Positions 35,528-36,724 of a stretch of 36,724 bases of DNA are shown in pieces (the stretch's first letter is position 1; each line of letters begins with the position of its first letter). The DNA comes from an uncultured Bacilli bacterium. Lineage in GTDB: Bacteria; Bacillota_I; Bacilli_A; RFN20; CAG-449. The stretch spans positions 1 to 36,724 of the forward strand of contig CALVKD010000058.1 in the NCBI GenBank assembly GCA_944332525.1, in the 5' to 3' direction. A program made the position numbers and the translations under genes. Under the pieces are notes generated by a model. That model was given only the letters and a program-made list of their open reading frames with translations, did no database searches and was not told the DNA's origin.

Positions 35528-35886
35528 TGGCTAAGAAAAAAGAAGTAGCAGTTCAAGAAGAAAGAAAATTCTCTGCTCCTACACTCAAAGCATTAGATGT
35601 CATCATCGCTCCAGTTGTTACTGAGAAAACGATGCATCTCCAACAAAGTGAAAACAAAGTCACTGTCAAAGTTTTAAAGACTGCAAGCAAAGATGAAATC
35701 AAAGATGCCTTTGAATCCATCTTCAATGTCAAAGTTGTCGGTGTCAACACTGTCAACGTCAGAGCTAAAGACAAGAGAGTCGGTCGTTATACCGGCAAAG
35801 TCGCAGGTTATAAGAAAGCAGTCATCACCTTATCACCTGATGAAAAGTTAGATGTCTTAGCTCAACAAGCTGCTGCTAACGAATAA
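35527..35886 (+). CDS. rplW: 50S ribosomal protein L23
   Basis: Protein at the tunnel exit that docks trigger factor and the signal recognition particle, 119 residues. An extra N-terminal 22 residues (KKKEVAVQEERKFSAPTLKA) precede the usual beginning DVIIAPVVTEKTM. NKVTVKVLKTASKDEIKDAFE and NVRAKDKRVGRYTGKVAGYKKA follow. AGGAGG inside rplD is its ribosome site, and the two genes overlap by one base. Confidence 0.96.
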   Translation: MAKKKEVAVQEERKFSAPTLKALDVIIAPVVTEKTMHLQQSENKVTVKVLKTASKDEIKDAFESIFNVKVVGVNTVNVRAKDKRVGRYTGKVAGYKKAVITLSPDEKLDVLAQQAAANE

Positions 35887-35923
35887 GCAGATAGTTATTA
35901 ATTAAATATAGGAGAAAGAAAAA

Positions 35924-36724
35924 ATGTCAATTAGAACATATAAGCCGACGACACCTAGCCGTCGCCATATGACCAATTCCACTTTCAGTGAAATTACTAC
36001 ATCGACTCCTGAGAAAAGTTTATTAGTTTCGTTAAAGAAGAGTGGCGGACGCAACAATATGGGTTGCATCACTACCCGTCACATCGGAGGCGGTCATAAG
36101 AGAAAATACAGAATCATCGATTTCAAGAGAAATAAAGATGATATCATCGGAAAGATCGCTACCGTTGAATACGATCCAAACAGAAATGCAAATATCTGCT
36201 TAGTTCACTACGCTGATGGTGAAAAGAGATATATCATCGCACCTCAAGGCCTCAAGGTCGGAGATAAAATCGTCTCTGGTGTCGCTTGCGATATCAAAGT
36301 CGGTAATGCGATGGAACTTCAGAACATTCCTGAAGGTACTTTAGTCCATAACGTTGAGTTAACACCAAAGAAAGGCGGACAAATGTGCCGTGCTGCTGGT
36401 GCTTCAGCTCAAGTTCTTGGTAAAGAAGGAAAATACACTATTCTCCGTTTAGCTTCCGGTGAAGTTAGAAAAGTCTTATCTACTTGCCGCGCAACAATCG
36501 GTGTTGTCGGTAATGAAGATTGGAACTTAGTCAACTTCGGTAAAGCTGGTAAGAGCAGATGGTACGGCGTTCGCCCAACTGTCCGTGGTTCTGCTATGAA
36601 CCCTAACGATCTCCCACATGGTGGTTGTGAAGGTAAGTGTCCAGTCGGCCGTGATGCACCTAGATTGCCTTGGAGTAAACGTGCTCTCGGTGTCAAGACT
36701 AGAAACCCGAAGAAAGCCAGCAAT
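35924..36724 (+). CDS. rplB: 50S ribosomal protein L2, 3'-truncated by the window
   Basis: The frame is open from ATG 35924 to the end of the window (267 codons) and lacks only a few residues of the usual 275-280. Blocks such as [29 protein letters not shown] and [20 protein letters not shown] identify L2, which joins the subunits near the peptidyl transferase centre. In the normally invariant DHPHGGG motif, the first His is Leu230 and the last Gly is Cys235. ATAGGAGAA lies 9 bases upstream of the start. Confidence 0.97.
   Translation, partial: MSIRTYKPTTPSRRHMTNSTFSEITTSTPEKSLLVSLKKSGGRNNMGCITTRHIGGGHKRKYRIIDFKRNKDDIIGKIATVEYDPNRNANICLVHYADGEKRYIIAPQGLKVGDKIVSGVACDIKVGNAMELQNIPEGTLVHNVELTPKKGGQMCRAAGASAQVLGKEGKYTILRLASGEVRKVLSTCRATIGVVGNEDWNLVNFGKAGKSRWYGVRPTVRGSAMNPNDLPHGGCEGKCPVGRDAPRLPWSKRALGVKTRNPKKASN

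Noticed and set aside
36409-36723. Open frame on the minus strand opposite rplB
   Set aside because: It is rich in Pro and Arg, has no ribosome site and mirrors the strongly conserved L2 frame.

Overview
The window comes from a low-GC, Gram-positive-type bacterium of the Bacilli, close to the Mollicutes side of that class (RF39, Acholeplasma or Izemoplasma-like lineages; I cannot place it further). The reasons are: Firmicutes gene order (cysS-rlmB-sigma-rpmG-secE-nusG-rplKAJL-ybxB-rpoBC; secG-rnr-smpB), strong AGGAGG ribosome binding sites, a shortened Mollicutes-type L11, and Asn at the RpoB position that is His526 in E. coli. TGA is a true stop (mgtC, rlmB, smpB, tsaB and tsaD end in it) and Trp is TGG, so the code is the standard bacterial one and not the Mycoplasma code.

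Layout. 1-125: right end of an IS30-type insertion sequence. 162-4687: cysS, mgtC, rlmB, a divergent sigma factor at the sigH position, rpmG, secE and nusG, ended by a terminator. 4702-15333: a promoter followed by rplK-rplA-rplJ-rplL-ybxB-rpoB-rpoC, with two copies of an L1-binding element, an L10 leader and a terminator between rplL and ybxB that must be read through. 15343-20235: tdk-clc, then secG, rnr and smpB. 20287-24380: two large, poorly known membrane proteins with acidic tracts, and a DUF402 nucleotide phosphatase. 24384-25418 (minus): a ferredoxin-NADP reductase-like flavoprotein. 25541-31317: one tightly overlapped operon for tRNA anticodon-loop modification, t6A (tsaE, tsaB, rimI, tsaD) then queuosine (tgt, queA, queH), ending in a small lipoprotein. 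31363-33490 (minus): a multi-pass membrane protein and a NusG-II/Gx-transporter pair. 33625-36724: promoter and structured leader of the S10 operon with rpsJ, rplC, rplD, rplW and a partial rplB.

The window is mostly information-processing core. Transcription (RpoB, RpoC, NusG, sigma), translation (ribosomal proteins, SmpB, CysRS, rRNA and tRNA modification) and secretion (SecE, SecG) sit next to each other. The most informative non-coding features are the mRNA mimics of ribosomal protein sites and a GC-rich palindromic element that occurs upstream of both ribosomal protein promoters (rplK and rpsJ) and was not seen elsewhere in the window. The str operon (rpsL-rpsG-fusA-tuf), which usually joins rpoC to rpsJ, is absent; about 18 kb of other genes lie there instead. 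I saw no rRNA, tRNA, tmRNA, CRISPR array or prophage genes.
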